From: Alteromonadaceae bacterium M269
Lineage (GTDB): Bacteria > Pseudomonadota > Gammaproteobacteria > Enterobacterales > Alteromonadaceae
Length of the DNA: 64,000 nt
Direction of reading: 5' to 3'
NCBI GenBank assembly: GCA_004353515.1
Contig: SMNZ01000001.1
Location: 496,001 to 560,000, forward strand
Made by a program: the position numbers and the translations under genes. Positions 1-6,709 of the stretch are shown piece after piece; positions within the stretch are counted from its first letter, which is position 1, and each line of letters starts with the position of its first letter. A model generated the notes under the pieces. The model saw only the letters and a program-made list of their open reading frames with translations. It did not search any database and was not told the origin of the DNA.

Positions 1-195
1 AACATCCTGTTTCAGTACATCCATGTCTACTTTGTAGGCTGTTCTATTGTTTCCATAGGATGACTCTAGTTTCCTTTGCCAACGGAATAAGGTCGCTTTA
101 TTCACATCAAAGTGTTGGCTGACTTGCTCAAAGGTTAGTTGGTGCTTTTCTTTATAGGCAAACACCTTTTGCCTGAAATCTAAACTATATGCCAT
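1..195 (-). CDS. IS630-like transposase, N-terminal part (runs off the left edge)
   Basis: Reading leftwards from an ATG at 193-195, 65 codons are open to the window edge. The protein starts MAYSLDFRQKVFAYK and continues with EQVSQHFDVNKATLFRWQRKLE, the helix-turn-helix that opens IS630-family transposases (recognition helix near residues 28-42). A basic stretch and KVDMDVLKQDV follow, also typical of the linker of that family. The DDE catalytic domain lies outside the window. The gene faces away from the window and sits directly against a truncated DUF2971 gene, so it is read as the 5' end of an insertion sequence. Family membership is recognised by eye; whether the transposase is intact cannot be seen. 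Confidence 0.75.
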   Translation of the reverse strand, partial: MAYSLDFRQKVFAYKEKHQLTFEQVSQHFDVNKATLFRWQRKLESSYGNNRTAYKVDMDVLKQDV

Positions 196-226
196 CCGAT
201 TATTATCGCATATTAAATTTATTTAG
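196..226. mobile_element. Probable end of the IS630-like element
   Basis: This short A+T-rich stretch lies between the transposase start codon and the last codons of the truncated DUF2971 gene. IS630 elements insert at TA dinucleotides, and several TA steps are present around 220-230, so the insertion junction is expected here. The matching inverted repeat lies outside the window, so the exact end is inferred. Confidence 0.4.
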
Positions 227-415
227 CTATAACTCCGATAAAATAGCCTTCAATTCATCGTTATTTGAATCGGACTTTATCGTTGGTTGACAATCCATTG
301 GGTCGTTGAATGAAATAGGATTTGCGAAATATAATTGGTCCATGCAAAGGCTATCAATTGTTAGCTCGCTAAAGCTTCTATATCGGTAAATCTTTTCTGG
401 TTGGTCCGTTTCCAT
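227..415 (-). pseudogene. DUF2971 family protein, 5' fragment cut by the insertion sequence
   Basis: The 62-residue reading frame contains IYRYRSFSELTIDSLCMDQ, then LYFANPISFNDPMDC, the usual opening of DUF2971 proteins (a YRS/F motif followed by LYFA-P--FNDP-DC). Family members are normally 200-350 residues, so only the first quarter remains. The frame ends at a TAG exactly where the insertion sequence begins. The function of DUF2971 is not established. The fragment is probably not functional. Confidence 0.65.
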
Positions 416-605
416 ACATATTCCTTATTGCTATAAAAGTTAAAGTATTGGAATATAACAGAAAGAATCACAGATGTAGTCGACTATTGTTGATTAGACT
501 TTTGACAGAAGTGAATGTCAGTCAGGTTGCATGTTTTCCCGTCATTTATCGAAACTCGAAACGTTAATCAGTGAATAGAATGTGTCTCTCGTGAATACTG
601 CGGGT

Positions 606-1949
606 ATGAACAGACAACGACTTCGATTTTCCCAACTGGCTCCACTGGTGTTGCTGGTGTCTATGGCAGCACATTCTGCCGCTGTTATTGAATCCCCGAA
701 AGAGGATGGGCTCTTTTATTATAAGATTGGTGGTGCACGGCATATCACGATACCACCATCGCTGACGATTGAAACACTGAACCTCTCACTCAATGCCAAA
801 GCCAGTGCGCTGAATTGTGGTGCATTCGACCCGGCCTTATCGATAAAGCATTCATTGGACAATATTAAAAACGGTGCAGATAACGCCCTTAACGCATTGC
901 AAAATGCAGCGGGTGCAGCAATTTCTAACCTGCCAGGTTATTTACTGCAAAAAGCCAACCCCGGTCTTTACGACCTGTTTCAAAACGGTCTTCTGCGTGC
1001 ACAGGCAAGCTTTTCATTGGCAACCAAGAGTTGCGAGAGAATGCAATACGAAATATCTCAGAGCCTAAACCCTTATGCCGAATGGGTCACCCTGAGTCGA
1101 GGCGATAGCTGGAAAAAGAGCTTGTCGTTCGGTGAGAAGAACATTCATGAAGCCGTTGATGCAGCAAGACGCGGTCATAATGAAGGTGTTACCTGGATTG
1201 GTGGTGTGAAGCGTGGTGGCGTCAATCAAGAGCCTATTCGAGTGGTGGCTGAGGTGGCCGGGGCAGGGCTGAATATGCTGTCACTCTTACCGCCTGAGCG
1301 AACCGGTGACCTGCCTGATGATAGCCCCTTGAGTCTACATTTTGAGAATGTCGATGCGGTGAGCCAGTGGGTCAATGAAGTATTGGGCGATATACAGATT
1401 GGGGTATGTGATGCGTGTCAAAAAGGGACACAGCCCGGTCGTGGGCTTATCCCGACGATTGAACAGACAGCAGATACAGTAGCGCAGGCACTGACAGCCA
1501 TTGTCCAGAACAGGGTTCCGCCAACACCGGAAAACTTAACGACAGTGTCGGCACCGGGTATTGTGCTGACTGCACAAGTTATTCGAGCTATCCAAAACCT
1601 GCCGAGTGTTGAACGGGGTATCGTTGTCCAAAAACTCAGCCAGGACATTGCGGAAGCTCAGGTCATGGAAAAAGCAATGTTGGTCAGACGCTTTCTTCTA
1701 ACGGGTGTCAAAGAGGCACATGTAGTCGCTATTAAGATGGCAGTGAAAGAAGTCGAGAGGGCAGTGGAAGCACTGGATGAAGAAATCCGTAACGTCATTT
1801 TTGAGAAAGACATTCGTACGCATCTGGTCACACAGACCGTCATGGATTTACTGATAAAAGATGCCGCCATGCGTAGTGCATCCATTACCGTGCCAGCCTT
1901 GTCACCGAACGATGAAACACCGCTTAAGCGAGGTGCAGTTAAACCCTAA
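606..1949 (+). CDS. Integrating conjugative element protein, PFL_4711 family
   Basis: The 447-residue product matches the PFL_4711-type proteins encoded in the conjugation module of integrating conjugative elements, which are thought to belong to the envelope-spanning transfer apparatus; the molecular role is not known. An ATG at 606 gives a clean signal peptide (MNRQRLRFSQ, then a hydrophobic run ending near AAHSAA). GTG codons at 582 and 591 are alternative starts; none has a good ribosome-binding site. Conserved-looking features are CGAFDPALSIKHSLDNIK near residue 70, paired cysteines in IGVCDACQKGTQ near 260, and a helical charged C-terminus. The usual flanking transfer genes (PFL_4710, TraU/TraG-like) are absent, so this is a fragment of a decayed element. 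Its codon use looks more G+C rich than the backbone. Confidence 0.75.
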   Translation: MNRQRLRFSQLAPLVLLVSMAAHSAAVIESPKEDGLFYYKIGGARHITIPPSLTIETLNLSLNAKASALNCGAFDPALSIKHSLDNIKNGADNALNALQNAAGAAISNLPGYLLQKANPGLYDLFQNGLLRAQASFSLATKSCERMQYEISQSLNPYAEWVTLSRGDSWKKSLSFGEKNIHEAVDAARRGHNEGVTWIGGVKRGGVNQEPIRVVAEVAGAGLNMLSLLPPERTGDLPDDSPLSLHFENVDAVSQWVNEVLGDIQIGVCDACQKGTQPGRGLIPTIEQTADTVAQALTAIVQNRVPPTPENLTTVSAPGIVLTAQVIRAIQNLPSVERGIVVQKLSQDIAEAQVMEKAMLVRRFLLTGVKEAHVVAIKMAVKEVERAVEALDEEIRNVIFEKDIRTHLVTQTVMDLLIKDAAMRSASITVPALSPNDETPLKRGAVKP

Positions 1950-2045
1950 ACGGACGACTCATTACACAGAGTCCCTTTTCTATTGAAATGATGTGATGCT
2001 AGTACTTTTATCCCAGCGATAAGCTGTGAAGCTATTGTCATTAAT

Positions 2046-2336
2046 TTACTTCGTCTTGTATCGGCGAGCCCAATCCAGAACGTCTTTGCGATACCAGCGT
2101 GGCCGACAGTGCTGTTTGCTCTTTTTAGTGGGGACGCGCACAGGTTTGGGGAAGTTGATGTGTGTGGTGATGTACTCGTTGGTGTATTTGTAACTCAGTT
2201 TTAAGTAGTCGGCGATATCGGCGGTATTCCACAGTGCCGCATCGTCTTCGGGCTGTTCTTTCAGCTTTTGCTCGTAACAGAGGATGACTTGCTCTAATCG
2301 CTGGATGGAGGCTTGCAGTAGCGCGTCATGGTCCAT
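2046..2336 (-). CDS. AlpA-like helix-turn-helix regulator
   Basis: This 96-residue protein has an N-terminal amphipathic helix (residues 1-30) and then LWNTADIADYLKLSYKYTNEYI, a winged-helix DNA-binding motif of the AlpA/MerR-like excisionase type, followed by FPKPVRVPTKK and PRWYRKDVLDWARRYKTK, the usual 'beta wing plus DVLDWA' ending. Such proteins commonly regulate integrase or excision genes on genomic islands and conjugative elements. It is convergent with the PFL_4711 gene and fits the island context. Targets are unknown. Confidence 0.6.
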   Translation of the reverse strand: MDHDALLQASIQRLEQVILCYEQKLKEQPEDDAALWNTADIADYLKLSYKYTNEYITTHINFPKPVRVPTKKSKQHCRPRWYRKDVLDWARRYKTK

Positions 2337-2694
2337 GAGAGTTTACCTGTATATAGTGCTATAACCCACAAGGTAATTTCCCCGAACATTCCACGAAACG
2401 ATAAAGGTTTCTTGTTTCTGGAAATGATGATGAATAAATATCAGGCTTAATTGTTACAATAATTGCTGAGATTGACCTTGATAACTGCTGGTGTTGTTTT
2501 TCAGGCTGAAGAGGTCACATGTTCGGGCAGTCGGGTAGGTGACCACTAAAGATGGCCATGGAGGCTGCCCTATCTAAAGTGGTCACAACTTAGCCACACC
2601 TTTTGCCATAATTATGACCAATGGTGTTACTCCGGTTTTGAGTTGAAGAACGTTCAGAATTAACTGATCCTGTCTCGCCGCCTTAAATACTCTG
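2337..2694. other. Non-coding island DNA with an inverted repeat
   Basis: No gene is visible. A 9-base inverted repeat, GTGACCACT at 2539-2547 and AGTGGTCAC at 2578-2586, flanks a 30-base spacer. The related string AGTGGTCACAA recurs at 5314-5324 in the other long gap of the island. This may be a repeated protein-binding site of the element; the function is not known. Confidence 0.35.
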
Positions 2695-4137
2695 CTATGG
2701 CTGAGCAGGTGTCACCCAATAATCGAGCAGCGGTGTGCGGTTACCATAAGAGGTTCTTTCATCACGTTGATGGTGAACATCACAATCATCGGTATTGAAG
2801 TAACCGTGCAGCCTAACACTGTGTTCAGCGGTTTCTTCCAAAGAGGCATAAAAACTGATACCCAGTTTTCGCCAGCCTAACGTTTCTAATGTGGGTAGTC
2901 CTTCCAGCTCTGGGCCTTGGGCAATATCGAAGCAATCGTTGGTATGGAGCACATAATTATAAATCGGTACTTCGCCGGGTTTGGGCACCAGACTGACCCT
3001 GAGCTGGCTAAAAGGAAACGTATTGCCTCGACTGTAGCCGAGTATTTCCGTCCCTGCCGGAAAGTTGATAGGGCTTCGGGTTCTATCTTTAATCAACTCA
3101 TGCTCATTGCGGTATTCAAACAACAGCGCATTTTCTGGCGCGCCACCGTACCATCGGTTAATACCCTGAATATCAAGAACTGAAGGTGCCTCACGTTGAC
3201 CAAGACTGCGCGTGAAATCCAAGTTACCACTACTGTCAATCGCAACAATAGTACGTACTGATGGCAGAGCAAAAGCAGTACCTTGATAATGCATCATGCT
3301 GTCGTAATCGTAAGCTGTGCTAGATGATAGGTCATGTCTATTATCTATAGCAAAGTTAGATAACTCGACACCTGGGCGAACATTTTCGAGAAAGATCCTG
3401 ACATATTCATCTCTGTCTATTCGGCTGTGCTCATGGGGCATCCCTGCACTATGGAAAAATTCATGCATGATATTACCTTGAGTACAGTTCGGGGCTAACC
3501 ACATTTGATTTACTTGACTCAATGTGACGTTATATCCTACATAAGCAGCGCATCCTGACTCCAGTGGGGTTATGCGAAGAGTGCGACCAAAAAGATGAGC
3601 ATTGGATGGGGTGACTTCTACAATTGTTAACGCAGTATCGAGTGTTAACTGCCTTGCAGCGTTTCTTACACGCTCTGTGAGTGCGGCGTCCGTTAATGTG
3701 CTCAAATCATAAGGAATTGTGCTGTTTGGCCAGCGGCTGTCTTCAATAAAGGCTGAAGCGGCGATGCGAGGTGGGCTAAACATGGCCCCTTGTTGCAAAT
3801 CAGGCTGTTCTTCAATGGGGATTAATGCGCCATTTTGAAGAGCCATTTCGGTATGGCCTTGTATCTCTCGGGCCTTCCCCAAAATCATATCACCCTGATA
3901 GATAGCGTAGTCTTCACCGTCAATAGTTCGAATAGCGTACTGCACAGTGTTGGCAACTGGTGTGAAGCTCTTTAGGCTGCGGTCTTCCGTATAGGGGCGT
4001 TGATAAACAATGCCTTGTCCGAAGCGCGTACCGACGAACTGCTCTGCCTCTGTTGAATTGCTAGGATTGGTCGGTTCCGGGCATCCTGTGAGTAGGACCA
4101 CGGTTAGAAGTAGAAAGGTTATCATTCCCTGTTTCAT
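2695..4137 (-). CDS. Astacin-type (M12A) zinc metalloprotease lipoprotein
   Basis: The 480-residue product begins with a lipoprotein signal (MKQGMITFLLLTVVLLTGC, lipobox LLTGC), so it is expected to be anchored in the envelope or at the surface. The catalytic signature is complete: HEFFHSAGMPHEHSRIDRD around residues 225-245 matches the astacin motif HExxHxxGxxHExxRxDRD, and SMMHY about 45 residues later is the Met-turn. A propeptide-like region precedes it, and a C-terminal domain of about 150 residues with two late cysteine-containing strands follows. The ATG at 4137 is preferred over one at 4155 because GAGGGA lies upstream of it. The gene is cargo of the island and is divergent from the next lipoprotein gene. 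Substrate unknown. Confidence 0.8.
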   Translation of the reverse strand: MKQGMITFLLLTVVLLTGCPEPTNPSNSTEAEQFVGTRFGQGIVYQRPYTEDRSLKSFTPVANTVQYAIRTIDGEDYAIYQGDMILGKAREIQGHTEMALQNGALIPIEEQPDLQQGAMFSPPRIAASAFIEDSRWPNSTIPYDLSTLTDAALTERVRNAARQLTLDTALTIVEVTPSNAHLFGRTLRITPLESGCAAYVGYNVTLSQVNQMWLAPNCTQGNIMHEFFHSAGMPHEHSRIDRDEYVRIFLENVRPGVELSNFAIDNRHDLSSSTAYDYDSMMHYQGTAFALPSVRTIVAIDSSGNLDFTRSLGQREAPSVLDIQGINRWYGGAPENALLFEYRNEHELIKDRTRSPINFPAGTEILGYSRGNTFPFSQLRVSLVPKPGEVPIYNYVLHTNDCFDIAQGPELEGLPTLETLGWRKLGISFYASLEETAEHSVRLHGYFNTDDCDVHHQRDERTSYGNRTPLLDYWVTPAQP

Positions 4138-4301
4138 CACGTCGTATTCCCTCATATCTGTCGAAGTGATTGTGCTGTTGATTAGCGAATTTTACTGCCT
4201 TAAACTGGGCAAATACCGCTGTTTTTTTACCTCTAGTTCAAAAAAACGGCTTCAGCCTATACTAAAGATTCCAGAAAGTAAAAACACTCAAAGGGACTAC
4301 T

Positions 4302-5225
4302 ATGAAAAAGGACTATTTACTCGCAACCACTGTAGGCTTTCTTTGCTGCGCGACGTTGTCTGGCTGTAAAAGTGATTTATACATTGGGCCCAGTATGGTT
4401 TGTGATACAGCGGGTACACTGCGAGAAGGCGAAGCCGCTTGTGCCTTTGTCGGGATAGAAACACGCGAGTATTTCAATCTCGGTACTGACATTGAGTTTA
4501 TCAGTGGTACTGAGAAGCACTTTTGCATTCTTAATAGAACATTTAACCCAACATTTGACAATGGGACCATTGATTGCACTGTCTTTTCCTCGGACACCGA
4601 GTTTGTCCAATCGGCTTTTATCAACGAAAGAATATCTGACATGGAATCGGTAGCGAATGATCAAGGTGTTGCTACGTGCTGGTTAACAGAGGCTGGGACT
4701 ACCCAGTGTACGGGATCGTTATTTGATAATGAGGCATTTCGCTTTGAGAACGTAAGAGCAATAGCGTCTCATGAGCAAGAAATGTGCTTTCAATTTACTG
4801 ACCGGATTGACTGTTATAGCGATGACGATGTGAGCCGTACCGTGGACATCTCTGTAACGGGTACGCTGCTGTCGTTTGATGTTTCAACAACATCGGCTTG
4901 TGTCGTGACGCTCAATACTGACAATACCACCCGTTTACTCTGTGACAATCTGACGCCCCCTGAGATCCAACAACCTGTAGAAGTGATGGTTGGGGATAAT
5001 TTTGCTTGCGCATTAACACTGAGTAATCGTGCGGATTGTTTTGGTGATTTGCCTTTTGAAGAGGATAGCTTTGATGAATTCCTTTTTGAGGAAACATTAC
5101 GCGAATATGAAATCGATAATATGGATGTGAGCGGTAGTAAAATATGCTACGTCGTACGCCCACTTTTATCGTGTATTGGTGAAGGAACATCCAATTATCC
5201 TAAGATACGGATTGTAGTAGAATGA
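4302..5225 (+). CDS. RCC1-like cysteine-paired repeat lipoprotein
   Basis: The 307-residue protein starts with a lipoprotein signal (MKKDYLLATT, lipobox LSGC at about residue 22). The mature part contains a recurring unit in which two cysteines lie 7-12 residues apart on what look like adjacent beta strands: FCILNR...TIDC, TCWLTEAGTTQC, MCFQFTDRIDC, ACVVTLNTDNTTRLLC, ACALTLSNRADCFG and ICYVVRPLLSC. The 'ACAL---g-v-CFG' form is typical of secreted RCC1-like beta-propeller repeats, so five to six propeller blades with disulphides are inferred. It is strongly acidic. It is divergent from the astacin-like gene about 165 bases away, so the two may be used together. No enzymatic motif is seen. Confidence 0.55.
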   Translation: MKKDYLLATTVGFLCCATLSGCKSDLYIGPSMVCDTAGTLREGEAACAFVGIETREYFNLGTDIEFISGTEKHFCILNRTFNPTFDNGTIDCTVFSSDTEFVQSAFINERISDMESVANDQGVATCWLTEAGTTQCTGSLFDNEAFRFENVRAIASHEQEMCFQFTDRIDCYSDDDVSRTVDISVTGTLLSFDVSTTSACVVTLNTDNTTRLLCDNLTPPEIQQPVEVMVGDNFACALTLSNRADCFGDLPFEEDSFDEFLFEETLREYEIDNMDVSGSKICYVVRPLLSCIGEGTSNYPKIRIVVE

Positions 5226-5783
5226 CCTTAAAAAAGTCACACAGAGTCTGTGAGAAATTTTATCCTTGATTGGTAGTCATTGATTCAAATTCGGGTTTAG
5301 GATTTCAGGTTGGAGTGGTCACAAATTCGAGCACGTGAGCTGCTGATATGTATTGCGTTTGCTCCGGTCTTTTATTTTGCAGGCTCACTCCAACTGGTTG
5401 TTGTTTTTGGTACGGGCTCTGTGGATGGGTGTGCTCATCTTATCAAAAAGAGGGTATTCATCGGCACATAAAGTGGTTACATGTTAAGGCCAATACCTAA
5501 TCCATTGACGTTATGACATGTCTCAGCGCTTTACCAGTTTATTTTAATCCGTTAGTCATGCCTGGATGAAAGTGCGAACAGGTTTTGGACGGAGCGCAAA
5601 CAGGAAAGCTCTATCAAACATCCGTACAACAGCATTTGACAACTACAACGGTTACCGAACGAACGCATCGTTCACAAAGTAGGCATTCGTGCTCTCGTCC
5701 TGTAAGTAATGCTACTCATTCACCTTGATTAAGGTATAATCAAGTTCCACTTTTAATGGAGTTTGCGAGAAAAAATAATGAAG
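5226..5783. other. Non-coding end of the genomic island
   Basis: No credible gene is seen. A second copy of AGTGGTCACAA occurs at 5314-5324. At 5724-5744 CTTGATT and AATCAAG form an inverted repeat that encloses TATAAT (5735-5740), a possible promoter or operator pointing at the attachment site. The rest shows nothing I recognise. Confidence 0.35.
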
Positions 5784-5803
5784 AATGTCCCAAAAATGTC
5801 CCA
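5784..5803 (+). repeat. Direct repeat AATGTCCCA, possible integrase arm site
   Basis: AATGTCCCA occurs at 5784-5792 and again at 5795-5803, spaced by one 11-base step and about 33 bases before the tRNA-like core. Short direct repeats of this type beside a tRNA-end core are the usual layout of arm-type binding sites for tyrosine integrases. The function is inferred. Confidence 0.45.
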
Positions 5804-5835
5804 GGGATACTCTGAAAGCCTTTATTTATGCGGTG

Positions 5836-5858
5836 TTCAAGTCCGGCCCCGGGCACCA
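5836..5858 (+). other. Attachment site: orphan 3' end of a tRNA, probably tRNA-Leu
   Basis: The 23 bases from 5836 to 5858 read as a T-loop (TTCAAGT), the 3' strand of a T-stem (CCGGC), the 3' strand of an acceptor stem (CCCGGGC), discriminator A and CCA. No matching 5' acceptor strand (GCCCGGG), anticodon arm or 5' T-stem strand lies upstream, so it is only the last third of a tRNA gene. T-loop, stem and discriminator A best fit tRNA-Leu, possibly the CAA isoacceptor. This is what an integrase leaves at the distal end of an island inserted in a tRNA gene. The intact tRNA is expected to the left, outside the window. Confidence 0.65.
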
Positions 5859-6477
5859 TCTTTTGAAATAATTCCATTTCTATATTCACATAATATTTTT
5901 AAATTGAATTTCGTGAATATGTTATAACATCTCTTTTTATTCTAAATAGAATTTAAAAATCACTTCTCATAATAATTAGCGTACTTCCGAATTTAGAAAA
6001 ATCATTTGTTTAAAAGTAGTTTGAAAGAATGCTTTCAGTTAACGATGTAAGCCCATTAGTAGGTATGTAAAGCTTCTTGCCAACCTATCTAATTAAATGA
6101 GCGTTACCTTAAATATCAAGGCTTAAAGATTGTTTAATTGCCACTCAAAAAGCAAAATCGATATTTTTATCCTAATTGAAGTGTGACATTGCCTAAAATA
6201 TTTATTGAAAACATGAGGTTAATATAATTCACATTTTGTTGCTCTGATTAGCCATGTAAATGTTTTTTGGAAGGTATTTGAATGATATGATAAGCCCATA
6301 CAACAATAGTGTTGATATAGTTTATTTGACAATAGAAACTTGTGATTGAGCTGATTAGACTGAAGAACGATTACAGGTTACAAGCAGTATGTCGATATAT
6401 AGGAGCCGTAGAAATATTCTAACTGTGTTTTAGCGGTAAACGTTAATACAATTATAAATTGGGAGTGGGAACACGAC
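5859..6477. other. A+T-rich backbone gap after the island
   Basis: About 620 bases without a credible gene, very A+T rich. It separates the attachment site from a small ORF. A TTGACA-like -35 hexamer occurs at 6326-6331, but no convincing -10 follows at the right spacing. An untranslated leader or small RNA for the downstream small gene cannot be excluded. Confidence 0.3.
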
Positions 6478-6639
6478 ATGAAGCAGCCGCCTTTAGTGCT
6501 TGTCAAAACTTGGTATAATTTACTTATTAACCAAGAAAATAAAGAAGCCAGTGCACATGCTCAAAACATGTTACTGGGAGCTTTTGGTAGTGAACAAGCA
6601 GTTGCTGATTATCTAAGAAAGCACAAAATTATCGATTAA
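6478..6639 (+). CDS. Small 53-residue protein of unknown function
   Basis: An ATG at 6478 opens 53 codons starting MKQPPLVLVKTWYNLLINQ and ending with TAA at 6637-6639. A purine-rich GGGAGTGGGA lies 8-17 bases upstream and could serve as ribosome-binding site. The product is predicted to be two or three amphipathic helices without signal peptide or membrane segment. A perfect terminator hairpin lies 15 bases after the stop, which supports a real transcription unit. I do not recognise the family. Confidence 0.55.
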   Translation: MKQPPLVLVKTWYNLLINQENKEASAHAQNMLLGAFGSEQAVADYLRKHKIID

Positions 6640-6653
6640 ATTATTCGTCCTAA

Positions 6654-6697
6654 AACCACCGAAAAGCACTTATTCTCTTCCTCGTTTTTCGGTGGTT
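6654..6697. terminator. Bidirectional terminator-like hairpin
   Basis: AACCACCGAAAA (6654-6665) pairs perfectly with TTTTCGGTGGTT (6686-6697) around a 20-base loop. It sits between two convergent genes (the small ORF and the receiver-TPR gene), with A and T runs on the inner side of the stem, so it can serve both strands. Confidence 0.65.
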
Positions 6698-6709
6698 GCT
6701 AACATCATC

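Noticed and set aside
2917-3183. 88-codon + strand ORF opposite the astacin-like gene
   Set aside because: It is antisense to a gene with clear protease motifs and has no recognisable features.
5780-5860. Intact tRNA gene ending at 5858
   Set aside because: The 5' acceptor strand, D-arm, anticodon arm and 5' T-stem strand are all missing upstream.
5777-5925. Short ORF through the attachment site (MKNVPKMSQGYSE...)
   Set aside because: It runs across the tRNA-derived core and has no protein similarity that I recognise; the tRNA 3' end explains the sequence.
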